NCBI RefSeq assembly: GCF_004168365.1
Contig: NZ_CP035704.1
Coordinates: 3,658,001-3,722,000, forward strand
DNA from: Pseudolysobacter antarcticus
Lineage (GTDB): Bacteria; Pseudomonadota; Gammaproteobacteria; Xanthomonadales; Rhodanobacteraceae
Length of the DNA: 64,000 nt
Direction: 5' to 3'
Positions 44,060 to 52,553 of the stretch are shown piece by piece. The notes under the pieces are model-generated. The model was not told the DNA's origin and made no database searches. It saw only the letters and a program-made list of their open reading frames with translations. The translations under genes and the position numbers were made by a program. The first letter of the stretch is position 1. Each line of letters starts with the position of its first letter.

Positions 44060-44692
44060 TTATTTCTTCACCGCAGCCTTGGCGGCCTCTTCGGCTGCTT
44101 CGGCTTTCTGCTGCTCCGCGTAGGCTTTCGCATCGACCGCCTCAACGTTGATGTCGATGCGGACATCATCGCTGACCTGTGGCACAAATTTGCCGAGACC
44201 GAAGTCGGAGCGCTTGATGGTGGTCGTCGCCTCGAAGCCGATGTTCGGCAAACTGCTGCGCGGATTTGTACCCACCTTGATGATCGTGGCCATAAGCGTG
44301 ACTGGTCGGGTCACACCATGCAGATTGAGTTCGCCAATGATCTTCAGTTGATCCGGCATGGCCCCCTTCTCGACCTTGCTGCTCTCGAACGTCGCGTTCG
44401 GAAACTTGGCCGTGTCGAAAAATTTCGCTGATTGAAATTCCTCGTCAAGGTCGGGCACGCCAGTAGTGATCTTGGCCAGCGGAATGGAGACCGTCACCGA
44501 CGATTTGGTCGGATCGGCCGCATCGAATTCCATCGCGCCTTCGCCCTGACTGAATTGCGCGGCAGGATGCGAGAACCCCAGATGATTCCAGCGAACCGTT
44601 CCCTGCGTGTATTCCGGTTCAAGCCGGTAGGTGGTGGCATGCAGCGGCGCGGAGGCGAAAAAAAGTGCGGCGAGAGCGATACGACAAATCAT
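44060..44692 (-). CDS. YceI-family periplasmic lipid-binding protein
   Basis: A 210-aa exported lipocalin-like protein. The signal peptide 'ALAALFFASAPLHA' is followed by the YceI start 'TTYRLEPEYTQGTVRWNHLGFS', then 'SVTVSIPLAKITTG', 'FPNATFESSKVEKG' and 'KRSDFGLG', all usual YceI features. The beta barrel binds polyisoprenoid or similar lipids. The C-terminal 30 residues are an unusual Ala/Glu/Lys helix. ATG 44692 is selected because the signal peptide begins there. Confidence 0.9.
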   Translation of the reverse strand: MICRIALAALFFASAPLHATTYRLEPEYTQGTVRWNHLGFSHPAAQFSQGEGAMEFDAADPTKSSVTVSIPLAKITTGVPDLDEEFQSAKFFDTAKFPNATFESSKVEKGAMPDQLKIIGELNLHGVTRPVTLMATIIKVGTNPRSSLPNIGFEATTTIKRSDFGLGKFVPQVSDDVRIDINVEAVDAKAYAEQQKAEAAEEAAKAAVKK

Positions 44693-45052
44693 GAATGTGG
44701 ACTCCTGTGCGGCCCGGCAAATCGCCGGTTGATGGCAGACAAAATGGGCGAGCGATTCGATATCCGACGCGCTCGCAATCGCAACCCTGGCGAGATTCAT
44801 CGTTATGAATTCAAGCGGTGAGTGCCGGGTTACTATGCGCAGCCAAGATCGACGAAGTCCTGAAACAGATCTGAAATCGCGCTGAAAGACGTTGAAGACT
44901 TCTGAAAAACGTCGCAGAAACCACGGTCAAGGCTGAGTTTTCGAGTTCGACAATGGGCGTGACAGAGTCGCAGTCGTCGTCGCGCGTCCACGTCGCTACA
45001 ATCGGCGCCAGTCGATTTCCCTTTCACAAAACACATCCCGAACCAGACACGC

Positions 45053-46972
45053 ATGGAAGAATTTCCCGCCAACCCGTTGCGCATCGGCGATTGGTGCATC
45101 AACCCGGCCGCTGGACAAATTTCGCGCGCGGGAGAAATCGTTCGCATCGAGGCGCGCGCGATGCGTTTGCTGCTGTGCCTCGCCGCACGCGCCGGTCAAG
45201 TCGAGCTGCTGAACCATGTCTGGGCTGGCGTGATCGTGACGCCGGATTCGGTCTATCAGGCGGTCACGTCGCTGCGCCGTCTGCTTGGCGACGACGCGCG
45301 GCAACCGAGCTACATCGCGACCGTGCCGCGGCTTGGGTATCGCATGGTGGCGGCGGTTAGCGACTGGGTCGACCCAGCAGCGGATGCGGTCGTCGAGCTA
45401 TCCCCCGGATTAGCGGATCGATCAATACCGGCAAGCGGCGAGCCATCTGGATCGGTAACGATCGAGGCGAAAACTCAGCCATCGAGTCGCAAGAAAACTG
45501 TCGTGATTTTCGCCGTGACAATCCTGGCCGCACTGATGTTGGCAGTCGCCTATTTGTTGCTGAAGCGTGCTCCGTCCGAGCTATCTAGCGGCACATCGAC
45601 CAGCGCAACCGAGTCCGCGCAATCGATCGGCGTGTTGCCGTTTCTCGATCTCACCGAAGAGATGGATCAGGAATATTTTGCCGACGGCATGACCGAAGAA
45701 CTGATCGACATGCTCAGCAAGATTCCGGGCCTGCGCGTCCCGGCGCGCACCTCGTCGTTCTACTTCAAGGGCAAGCAAATCACGATTGCCGAAATCGCAA
45801 AAACGCTCGGTGTCGCTTATGTGCTCGAAGGCAGCGTGCGCAAGTCGGGCAAGACGCTGCGCGTCACGGCACAGCTGATTCGCGCCGAGAATGGCTACCA
45901 TGTTTGGTCGAACACTTACGATCGTTCGCTGGATGACATCCTGATGGTGCAGGATGACATCGCGATGGAAGTCAAAAAAGCCTTGCTTGCATCGCTGCAA
46001 AGCGCTGCACATCCTTCCACAGCGACAGCGCCGAACAGTGCCGCCTATGCAGCGTATTTTCAGGCGCGCGCGCTGCGTCACGGCAACCGCAGCAGGGCAC
46101 AAGCACAGGCGATCGTCGATTACCTGCATCAGGCGACCCGCCTCGATCCAGCGTATGCGCCGGCCTGGGCAGAGTTGGCGCGGGCGCTGGTCTATCAATC
46201 CACCAATCAACTCGTCGCTGCCGACACTATCGCGGCGGAGGCACACGAGGCGGCAAGCCGCGCGCTGTTGCTCGACCCCAAACTCGCGGATGCACAACTC
46301 GCGCTCGGCATTGTGTATGCGTATCTCGACTGGGATTGGACGGCTGCAGAACGCGAGTATCGCAACGTGCTGGCGCTCGAACCGGGCAATGCCGAAGTGC
46401 TTGCGCTACTCAGTGACATCAGGCGTTCGCTGGGCAACGTGGAAGAAGCCTTGGGCCTGATGCAGCAGGCGGCCGCGCTCGATCCGCTCGATGCGCGTTA
46501 CCAGCAATGGCTCGGTGAAATGAATTATTCGCTCGGCAGATTGACCGCGGCCGAGTCGCATTTGCGCAAGGCGCTCGACATCAATCCCGAGCAGCCGGTG
46601 TATGCCTTGTTGGCCGAAGTGAAACTCGCGGCGAGCAATACCGCGCTGGCGCTGGAATTGCTGCAGCATGAAACCGATGCACGCGCGCGCAGTGCTGGTC
46701 TGGCACTCGTGTATTTCGTATTGGGGCGACGGGCCGAAGCGGATGCGGAATTGGTCGCACTGGAAAACCGCGGCGCGAGCGATGTCGCCTTTGCCATCGC
46801 TCGAATCCATGCCTATCGCCAGGAGATCGATCAAGCGTTCGTCTGGCTCGATCGCGCGGAATCGCAGCGCGACCCCGAATGCAGCGACATCAAGAACGAT
46901 CCGCTGCTGCAAAATCTTCGCAGCGACAGTCGCTACAAATTACTACTGCAGAAAATGAAACTGCCGGAATAA
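45053..46972 (+). CDS. CadC/ToxR-like membrane regulator with TolB-N-like and TPR domains
   Basis: A 639-aa protein. The N-terminal OmpR-type winged helix (about 8-100, 'TPDSVYQAVTSLRRLLGDDARQPSYIATVPRLGYRMVA') is followed by a linker, a single transmembrane helix (about 148-168), and a TolB-N-like domain ('SIGVLPFLDLTEEMDQEYFADGMTEELIDMLSKI'). About seven TPR-like helical repeats run to the C-terminus. This architecture is widespread in xanthomonads, where a periplasmic TPR sensor is tied to a cytoplasmic DNA-binding head. Target genes are unknown. Confidence 0.88.
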   Translation: MEEFPANPLRIGDWCINPAAGQISRAGEIVRIEARAMRLLLCLAARAGQVELLNHVWAGVIVTPDSVYQAVTSLRRLLGDDARQPSYIATVPRLGYRMVAAVSDWVDPAADAVVELSPGLADRSIPASGEPSGSVTIEAKTQPSSRKKTVVIFAVTILAALMLAVAYLLLKRAPSELSSGTSTSATESAQSIGVLPFLDLTEEMDQEYFADGMTEELIDMLSKIPGLRVPARTSSFYFKGKQITIAEIAKTLGVAYVLEGSVRKSGKTLRVTAQLIRAENGYHVWSNTYDRSLDDILMVQDDIAMEVKKALLASLQSAAHPSTATAPNSAAYAAYFQARALRHGNRSRAQAQAIVDYLHQATRLDPAYAPAWAELARALVYQSTNQLVAADTIAAEAHEAASRALLLDPKLADAQLALGIVYAYLDWDWTAAEREYRNVLALEPGNAEVLALLSDIRRSLGNVEEALGLMQQAAALDPLDARYQQWLGEMNYSLGRLTAAESHLRKALDINPEQPVYALLAEVKLAASNTALALELLQHETDARARSAGLALVYFVLGRRAEADAELVALENRGASDVAFAIARIHAYRQEIDQAFVWLDRAESQRDPECSDIKNDPLLQNLRSDSRYKLLLQKMKLPE

Positions 46973-47021
46973 TTCGATAGCGAAGCCGCGCGTCAACATC
47001 ACGCGGCCCTTCGCTGATGCC

Positions 47022-47417
47022 TCAGATCATCGTGCGCACGACACCGTACAACGCCGCGAGCAACAACACGACGATCGGAATTGCGGTCAGCAAATAACCC
47101 ATCGCGCGACTGCGTGGATCGCGCACATAACCCACGCAGTACCATACTCGACCGACCAGATAAATCGCGCCGACGGCGGCGACCCACAGTGGATTCCAGT
47201 AGGCCGCGGCGATCCACAGCGCGGGCAGAAACATCAGCAGGTTTTCTTGCGTGTTCTGTTGCACGCGGAAATAACGATCGAAGATTTCGTGCCCGCTGGT
47301 GGCCGGCGCCTTGATGCCATAACGACCGCGCGCGCGACCGACGAGCACGATGAAAATCAGAAACTGAAGCAGCGCGAGCAGTGCCACGAGTTCGACATAA
47401 TGCATGGGATTTTCCAT
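47022..47417 (-). CDS. MAPEG-family membrane protein
   Basis: A 131-aa protein with four membrane helices. 'GHEIFDRYFRVQQNTQENLLMFLPALW' (about 42-68) carries the MAPEG family's Glu/Arg/Asn glutathione-binding signature, and 'YLVGRVWYCVGYVRDPRSRAMGYLL' is the second hallmark. Members conjugate or peroxidise lipophilic substrates with glutathione. The start codon is immediately adjacent to the stop of the upstream Mpo1-like gene (TAA then ATG), so the two are co-translated. An internal ATG four codons in is an alternative start. Confidence 0.9.
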   Translation of the reverse strand: MENPMHYVELVALLALLQFLIFIVLVGRARGRYGIKAPATSGHEIFDRYFRVQQNTQENLLMFLPALWIAAAYWNPLWVAAVGAIYLVGRVWYCVGYVRDPRSRAMGYLLTAIPIVVLLLAALYGVVRTMI

Positions 47418-47723
47418 TTACAGAGGGATACGTCCGCGCAGGATATCCCAATACATCACCCAATCGCCGGCAAAACTGTAGAACGGATACGAGAATGTCG
47501 CCGGACGATTTTTCTCGAAGAAAAAATGCCCGATCCAGGCGAAGCCGTAACCAATCAGCGGTAGCCCGAACAACCACAGCGGATGATGCGTCGCCAGCGA
47601 AACCACCAGCCAGATCAGCACGACGCTGCTGCCGACAAAATGCAGCCGCCGGCACGTGCGATTGACATGCTCAGACAGATAAAACGGATAGAACTCGCGG
47701 AATGTCGCATAGGTCTGGCTCAT
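47418..47723 (-). CDS. Mpo1-like (DUF962) membrane protein
   Basis: A 101-aa protein with two or three hydrophobic helices and the family histidines in 'YPFYLSEHVNRTCRRLHFVGS' and 'GYGFAWIGHFFFEKNRPATF'. These are the iron-ligand His motifs of the DUF962/Mpo1 family, which in yeast oxidises 2-hydroxy fatty acids by one carbon. ATG 47723 is taken from homology; the frame is open 25 codons further. The pairing with a MAPEG gene suggests a small lipid-modifying unit, but this is inference. Confidence 0.88.
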   Translation of the reverse strand: MSQTYATFREFYPFYLSEHVNRTCRRLHFVGSSVVLIWLVVSLATHHPLWLFGLPLIGYGFAWIGHFFFEKNRPATFSYPFYSFAGDWVMYWDILRGRIPL

Positions 47724-47893
47724 GGCTGATCTCCGGTGGTTCGCAGGCAGGAGATTCTGCAACGTTGTCGACGCGCACTCAAGTTCGACGACTCGCACGC
47801 GCTGCGATCAATATCGATGCAGCACTGCAGTGATGCGCGTCAACCGAATCGGAACCGTCGCGTTATCGATTGATGGAATCCGAGGAGACGGCC

Positions 47894-47995
47894 ATGAAAC
47901 GACACTACTGGAACCTGATCCTGCGCTTGCAGGTGCGTCGTGTGATGCGCGTATTGCAACGCCGTTTTCATTCCGGCCTGTATTTCATGCCGTAA
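47894..47995 (+). CDS. Possible 33-residue Arg-rich small protein
   Basis: ATG 47894 stands 7 bp after a strong GAGGAG ribosome site and opens a 33-codon frame: a basic amphipathic segment with seven Arg ('LILRLQVRRVMRVLQRR') ending 'GLYFMP'. A 10-bp stem terminator with a T-run follows 80 bp later, giving a complete small transcription unit between two minus-strand genes. I know no family. It could be a small membrane-associated peptide or a leader; without comparative data it is a candidate only. Confidence 0.45.
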   Translation: MKRHYWNLILRLQVRRVMRVLQRRFHSGLYFMP

Positions 47996-48076
47996 ACGTG
48001 TGGGTGTAAACGTGCGTCTGATTATCCCCAGGGGCGCACGGTTGGGCTTTTCTTTGCGAGGAGAAAGTCCTTTGTT

Positions 48077-48106
48077 AACGGCGAGCAGGAAGCTCGCCGT
48101 TTTTTT
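48077..48106 (+). terminator. Strong Rho-independent terminator
   Basis: A perfect 10-bp stem (AACGGCGAGC, 48077-48086, with 48092-48101), 5-base loop and a run of seven T. It reads in the plus direction and can only serve the small ORF unit at 47894-47995, as the flanking larger genes are on the other strand. Confidence 0.88.
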
Positions 48107-48150
48107 GATACCGACTTATCATGCTGACCCGCTGAATCAGCGCGGAAAAA

Positions 48151-48987
48151 TCATTCCTGCGCCTTGACGCGATTCCACAAATCATCCTGCGCGGCGAGAT
48201 CGAGCTGGACAAGCGTATTGCCAGCTTCGGCGGCGAGCTTTTCCATCGCGCGAAATCGACGCTCGAACTTGGCATTGGCGCGACGCAACGCGATGCCGAC
48301 ATCGACCTTGGCGTGGCGCGCAAGATTGGCAACAACAAACAGCACATCGCCAATTTCATCTTCCAATCGTTCCCGCGCGGCGGCATCGGTCTTATCGACA
48401 GCAACGGCATCCAGTTCGACTCGAACTTCATCGAGCTCCTCGTGCAACTTGGCGATCACCGGTTCGATATTCGGCCAATCGAAACCAACGGCGGCGGCGC
48501 GTTTCTGCAGCTTGGTTGCACGCTGCCACTCGGGCAATCCGCGTGCGATGCCGGCCAATGCACTGTTATCTCCACTGCCCTCGCGCTCGATGCGTTTGTG
48601 TTCTTCCCATGCGCGCGTTTGCGCGGCGGCATCGCCGACCTGCGCATCGCCGAACACATGTGGATGGCGACGCAACATCTTCTCGCAGATCGACGCGGTG
48701 ACATCGGAGAAATCGAAATGTCCGGCTTCCTCAGCCATACGGGCGTGGAATACGACCTGCAACAGCAAGTCGCCGAGCTCATCGCGCAGCTCGGTGAAAT
48801 CGCCCCGCTCGATCGCATCGACCACTTCGTAGGCTTCTTCGATCGTGAACGGTGCCACGGTCGCGAATGTCTGCTGCACATCCCACGGACAGCCGCCGAC
48901 CGGGGCGCGCAGGCGTTGCATGATCGCGAGCAATTCGCGCAGGCGGCCGGCGGCGGGAAATGTTTGCGCGTCGATATCGAGTTTCAT
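48151..48987 (-). CDS. mazG: Nucleoside triphosphate pyrophosphohydrolase MazG
   Basis: A 278-aa all-alpha NTP pyrophosphatase with two tandem MazG domains. The first has 'GGCPWDVQQTFATVAPFTIEEAYEVVDAI' then 'ELRDELGDLLLQVVFHARMAEE', the EExxE/ExxD metal motif. The second, weaker one has 'KLHEELDEVRVEL' and 'RLEDEIGDVLFVVANLARH'. It removes non-canonical NTPs and modulates ppGpp-related stress responses. ATG 48987 begins at homology; seven earlier codons are open. It precedes the cysQ-nudE group in reverse orientation order (cysQ lies 40 bp upstream). Confidence 0.94.
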   Translation of the reverse strand: MKLDIDAQTFPAAGRLRELLAIMQRLRAPVGGCPWDVQQTFATVAPFTIEEAYEVVDAIERGDFTELRDELGDLLLQVVFHARMAEEAGHFDFSDVTASICEKMLRRHPHVFGDAQVGDAAAQTRAWEEHKRIEREGSGDNSALAGIARGLPEWQRATKLQKRAAAVGFDWPNIEPVIAKLHEELDEVRVELDAVAVDKTDAAARERLEDEIGDVLFVVANLARHAKVDVGIALRRANAKFERRFRAMEKLAAEAGNTLVQLDLAAQDDLWNRVKAQE

Positions 48988-49027
48988 GATCGTCATTCCC
49001 GATGACATCGATAAGGCGACAAATGCA

Positions 49028-49849
49028 TCAATGCAAAAAATCCTGCCAGCGCACGGCCGGATCGCCGAACGCGAAGAATTCCGGATTCAGCAACGACTCG
49101 CCGCGGTTGTAGCGCAACGGCGTGCCGTCGAACTGACAGACGCCGCCACCGGCTTGTTCGAGCACACATTGTGCGGCGGCGGTATCCCATTCGCTGGTCG
49201 GGCCGTGGCGCAGATACAGGTCGGCTTTGGCTTCGGCGATCCGACAAAATTTCAACGACGAACCGAGCGCCTGCAATTCATGTTCACCGATTTTCTGCAG
49301 CGCCGCCTGCTGTCGCACATCGGCGTGCGAACGACTGCCGGCGACGATCAGGGTCGGCGGTCTGGATCGCGTATGCAAACGCCGCGACTCGGCTTCGCCG
49401 GTATGCTGCGCAAATGCGCCGCCGGTTTTTTCCGCGCCGGCCCAGGCGAAATACATTTCATCGAGTACCGGCGCATACACCACGCCAAGCACGGTTTGAT
49501 GCGCATCGATCAAGGCGATGTTGACGGTGAATTCGCCGTTGCGTTTGACGAATTCGCGCGTGCCATCGAGCGGATCGACCAGCCAGTAACGCGTCCATGA
49601 CGACCGTTCGCTCCACGGCAGGCTTGCCGATTCTTCTGACAAAATCGGCAGCTCCGGCGTGAGCGCGCGCAACGCATTCACGATGATGTGGTGCGCGGCG
49701 AGATCGGCTTCGGTGAGTGGCGAGCGATCAAGCTTTTGCTCGACCGCGAAATCGCTGCGATAGACTTGCAGAATCGCCTCCCCCGCCGCGCGCGCAATGC
49801 GGCACGCGTGTTTTACGAGGTCGGCCAGGTCGATCGTCTGCCCACTCAT
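49028..49849 (-). CDS. cysQ: 3'(2'),5'-bisphosphate nucleotidase CysQ
   Basis: A 273-aa lithium-sensitive phosphatase of the inositol-monophosphatase superfamily. Metal motifs are 'LSEESA' (Glu), 'WLVDPLDGTREFVKRNGEFTVNIAL' (DPLDGT) and 'TSEWDTAAAQCVLEQAGG' (WDTAA). It degrades 3'-phosphoadenosine 5'-phosphate from sulfate assimilation. The start ATG 49849 overlaps the nudE stop in an ATGA, fixing it; the frame extends upstream without similarity. Confidence 0.94.
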   Translation of the reverse strand: MSGQTIDLADLVKHACRIARAAGEAILQVYRSDFAVEQKLDRSPLTEADLAAHHIIVNALRALTPELPILSEESASLPWSERSSWTRYWLVDPLDGTREFVKRNGEFTVNIALIDAHQTVLGVVYAPVLDEMYFAWAGAEKTGGAFAQHTGEAESRRLHTRSRPPTLIVAGSRSHADVRQQAALQKIGEHELQALGSSLKFCRIAEAKADLYLRHGPTSEWDTAAAQCVLEQAGGGVCQFDGTPLRYNRGESLLNPEFFAFGDPAVRWQDFLH

Positions 49850-50406
49850 GCGCGTGGCTGGAAACGACCGGCGAGGAATTCGCGCGCGATGAATAGTGCC
49901 GCGATCGAACGCCCTTCGGTGACATCGGGCAACGCTACCAGCGTATGCAGATCGTCCATGCGCCATGGCACGACTTCGAGTTCTTCGGGCTCGTCGCCAG
50001 GCAATCGCTCGGGATACAAATCACGCGCCAGCACAACGTGGGTCATGCTGCTCATGTACGCTGGCGACAGCGAAAGTGTGGTCAGCAGGCGCAGATCACG
50101 CGCGCCGAAACCGACTTCTTCTTTCAGCTCGCGATTGGCGCCATCGAGAATACTTTCGCCGTGATCGAGCCGGCCTTTCGGCAGGCCGAGTTCGTAGCGA
50201 TCGATGCCCGCGCCATATTCGCGCACCAGCAACACGGTGTTTTCATCCTGCATCGCGACGATGATCACCGCCCCGCTGCCGGAAGATTTCAGGCGCTCGT
50301 AGATGCGACGCTCGCCGTTCGAAAACTCCAGATCGAGGATCTCGACCTTGAGGAAATGGCTACCTTGCGCGGGCGTGATGGAATGGATGATCGGCGGCTT
50401 TTGCAT
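49846..50406 (-). CDS. nudE: ADP compounds hydrolase NudE
   Basis: A 186-aa Nudix enzyme. The box 'LPKGRLDHGESILDGANRELKEEVGFGA' is complete with REXXEE, preceded by 'VLLVREYGAGIDRYELGL'; NudE-type features continue with 'LLTTLSLSPAYMSSMTHVVLARDLYPERLPGDEPE'. It hydrolyses ADP-ribose, NADH and Ap3A-like compounds. It is coupled with cysQ by an ATGA overlap, the standard nudE-cysQ pair of Gammaproteobacteria. Confidence 0.94.
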   Translation of the reverse strand: MQKPPIIHSITPAQGSHFLKVEILDLEFSNGERRIYERLKSSGSGAVIIVAMQDENTVLLVREYGAGIDRYELGLPKGRLDHGESILDGANRELKEEVGFGARDLRLLTTLSLSPAYMSSMTHVVLARDLYPERLPGDEPEELEVVPWRMDDLHTLVALPDVTEGRSIAALFIAREFLAGRFQPRA

Positions 50407-50448
50407 GCCGTAATTGTAACCGCAAGCCGGGCCGGAATGGCGCGCCGC

Positions 50449-51249
50449 TCAGACCGGACCGAGCGCGTCCGTAAACTCGCGCAGAGCCAACGCATGCAGC
50501 GCCGGCGTGCCGGCGAGCACACTGCCGGTTTCGAGCGTGAGTTCATGCCCGGCCAGATCGCTGAACACGCCGCCGGCCTCGCGCACGATGACTGCGAGCG
50601 CGGCGACATCGAGAATGTTCAGATCCGATTCGATCACCAAGTCGATCGAACCCTGCGCGAGCAAGTGATAATGCAGAAAATCGCCGTAACCGCGAATGCG
50701 TCCGCTGCGCTGGATCAGGCTCGCGAGCACATTCCAGCCGGGACCGCGCGACAGCGTTTTGACATTGCCGATCGAGATCGCTGCGAGCGGCCCGAGCTGC
50801 TGCGTATCAGCAATCGAAATCCGGCGACCGTCGAGAAACGCACCGCCACCTTTCACCGCCCACGCGCGCTCGCCGTATTCGCCAGCTGCGGAAACGCCGA
50901 GCACCAATTCGCCGCGCCACATCAGCGCGATCTGCGTCGAGAACATCGGATAACCGCGCACAAACGCCTTGGTGCCATCGATCGGATCGATCAGCCAGAG
51001 GTAATCGCCGTCGCCTTCGCGGCCTTCTTCTTCGCCATAAAATGCGTGTTCGGGGAAACTCGCGCGCAGCACATTCTTGATCGCGGCTTCGGCTTCGCGA
51101 TCCGCCTCGGTAACGGGCGTCTGGTCGGCTTTCTGCACCACCGCAAAATCCTGCGCGCGAAAACGCGTACGGATGATTACATCGGCGGCATCGGCGGCGG
51201 CGTGTGCAACGCTTAACGCGCGCGAGAGAAATTCGTTATCGATAGCCAC
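50449..51249 (-). CDS. Inositol-monophosphatase-family phosphatase (HisN-like)
   Basis: About 266 aa. The IMPase motifs are 'YGEEEG' (Glu), 'WLIDPIDGTKAFVRGYPMFSTQIAL' (DPIDGT) and 'ESDLNILDVAALAVIVREAGG'. 'LNILDVA' replaces the common WDxAA, as in histidinol-phosphate phosphatases of the HisN type. Dephosphorylation of histidinol phosphate is the best guess; inositol phosphate or another sugar phosphate is possible. GTG 51249 starts 1 bp after the gspN stop; another in-frame GTG at 51273 would overlap gspN. It appears to be the last gene of the type II secretion operon by position, not by function. Confidence 0.87.
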   Translation of the reverse strand: MAIDNEFLSRALSVAHAAADAADVIIRTRFRAQDFAVVQKADQTPVTEADREAEAAIKNVLRASFPEHAFYGEEEGREGDGDYLWLIDPIDGTKAFVRGYPMFSTQIALMWRGELVLGVSAAGEYGERAWAVKGGGAFLDGRRISIADTQQLGPLAAISIGNVKTLSRGPGWNVLASLIQRSGRIRGYGDFLHYHLLAQGSIDLVIESDLNILDVAALAVIVREAGGVFSDLAGHELTLETGSVLAGTPALHALALREFTDALGPV

Positions 51250-51250
51250 G

Positions 51251-52018
51251 TCAAAATATCTTGTAAGTATCACCGTGAATTTTCAGCAACTGCGAACCAT
51301 CATCCTGGCGTTGCCCGACGTGCTGCAAGGCATCGAGCACTTGCGGATCGTTGTCGCGCGCGCTGAGTATGGCAACCACATCGTAGTGGCCAGCGCCGAT
51401 TTCAAACTCGCCATCCACGGCCAGTGCGCCGGTGCCATCGTCCTTGATTGTGCCCTTGACCGAGCCGGGCGCAGTGGCGGCGAACAGGATCACGATGTCA
51501 CCAAAACGCGCCTCCGATGCACCACTCACACCGGCATGCGTCCAGCGCACCGAACCGCTCGCTGACTGGACGTGATTGCCGAGCATTTTCAACTCGGTGA
51601 TCGTGCCGTCGACATCGCCAATCAGCCGCAGATTCGGGATATCCACGACTTTGGAAAACAGTGTGACCGGCAAGTGGAAACTGCCGTCGCGCGCAAGGAT
51701 AGTGCCGTCTTCAATGCGCGTGACAAATCCGCCGGCGGTGCCGAATACACCTTTCAGATCCAGCCGCGCCTGCACTTCGCGCGACAGCAGCGGGCTTTTC
51801 GCGAGATGCCAGTCGAATGCGCCGACCGGCACTTCGAACACGCTCATGTTGTCGGCGTGACCTTCCCAGATCGTGCCCGACAAACCTGCGAGCTTGACCG
51901 CTCCGAGGCGCTTGGCAACGTATGGATAGGCAAAATCTGCCGGGCACGTCCATGCAAAAACACCCACGGCGATGATGAGCAAGACCACAAAAAGAAAAAG
52001 GTAACGGATGAATTTCAT
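51251..52018 (-). CDS. gspN: Type II secretion system protein N
   Basis: A 255-aa inner-membrane-anchored protein. An N-terminal helix ('YLFLFVVLLIIAVGVFAW', about 5-22) is followed by a periplasmic beta-rich region with 'GLSGTIWEGHADNM' and 'LDLKGVFGTAGGFVTRIEDGTI', typical of GspN/XpsN. XpsN binds the secretin and links it to the inner-membrane GspL-M pair in Xanthomonas. Its position last in the gsp block matches xps order. Confidence 0.88.
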   Translation of the reverse strand: MKFIRYLFLFVVLLIIAVGVFAWTCPADFAYPYVAKRLGAVKLAGLSGTIWEGHADNMSVFEVPVGAFDWHLAKSPLLSREVQARLDLKGVFGTAGGFVTRIEDGTILARDGSFHLPVTLFSKVVDIPNLRLIGDVDGTITELKMLGNHVQSASGSVRWTHAGVSGASEARFGDIVILFAATAPGSVKGTIKDDGTGALAVDGEFEIGAGHYDVVAILSARDNDPQVLDALQHVGQRQDDGSQLLKIHGDTYKIF

Positions 52019-52067
52019 ATCGTGTTGCCTGGAGTTTTGAATGGATAAAAATCTGAAATCGGATAGA

Positions 52068-52553
52068 TCAGTGATCTTCCAAGGTCACGCGCACATTCAC
52101 GAGACCGACGCCATCGGCGCGATCGGCGGAAAAATCCGTGGCCTGCACGCCGCAGTCCCGTGCCAGACTTTCGAGCCAGTTCATGAGCGCATCGAACGAT
52201 GCCGCATCCAGACTCACACGCACACTTTTTTCGCTGAGCGGTTCGACCCGTTTCAGTGCGCCGGTCAAACCCGCGCCGCGCGCACTCGCATCGGCCAGCG
52301 CGAGCAGAGATTTGCCCTGACGCGAACTCTGACCCTGCACGCCAAGCCCGCGCAGGCGCTGCGCCTCGCTCGCATCGGCACGCATCGCGGCCAAGGCCTG
52401 GCGTTGATCGATCACCTGGCGCTGCAAATCGCTGCGGGCGCGGGTCAGTGGATACCAGACAAACGCCCAAGCCAACAGCAGCGCCAACACCACGCCACCG
52501 ACCGTCAGCATGCGTCGTTCGCGTTGTTGCAAACCGTACCACCAGACCTTCAT
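52068..52553 (-). CDS. gspM: Type II secretion system protein M
   Basis: A 161-aa inner-membrane protein. A short cytoplasmic start 'MKVWWYGLQQRERRML' is followed by one transmembrane helix (about 17-34), a coiled segment and the C-terminal ferredoxin-like domain ('LNWLESLARDCGVQATDF'-type). It partners GspL in the assembly platform. The start overlaps the gspL stop by 4 bp. Length agrees with the family. Confidence 0.92.
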   Translation of the reverse strand: MKVWWYGLQQRERRMLTVGGVVLALLLAWAFVWYPLTRARSDLQRQVIDQRQALAAMRADASEAQRLRGLGVQGQSSRQGKSLLALADASARGAGLTGALKRVEPLSEKSVRVSLDAASFDALMNWLESLARDCGVQATDFSADRADGVGLVNVRVTLEDH

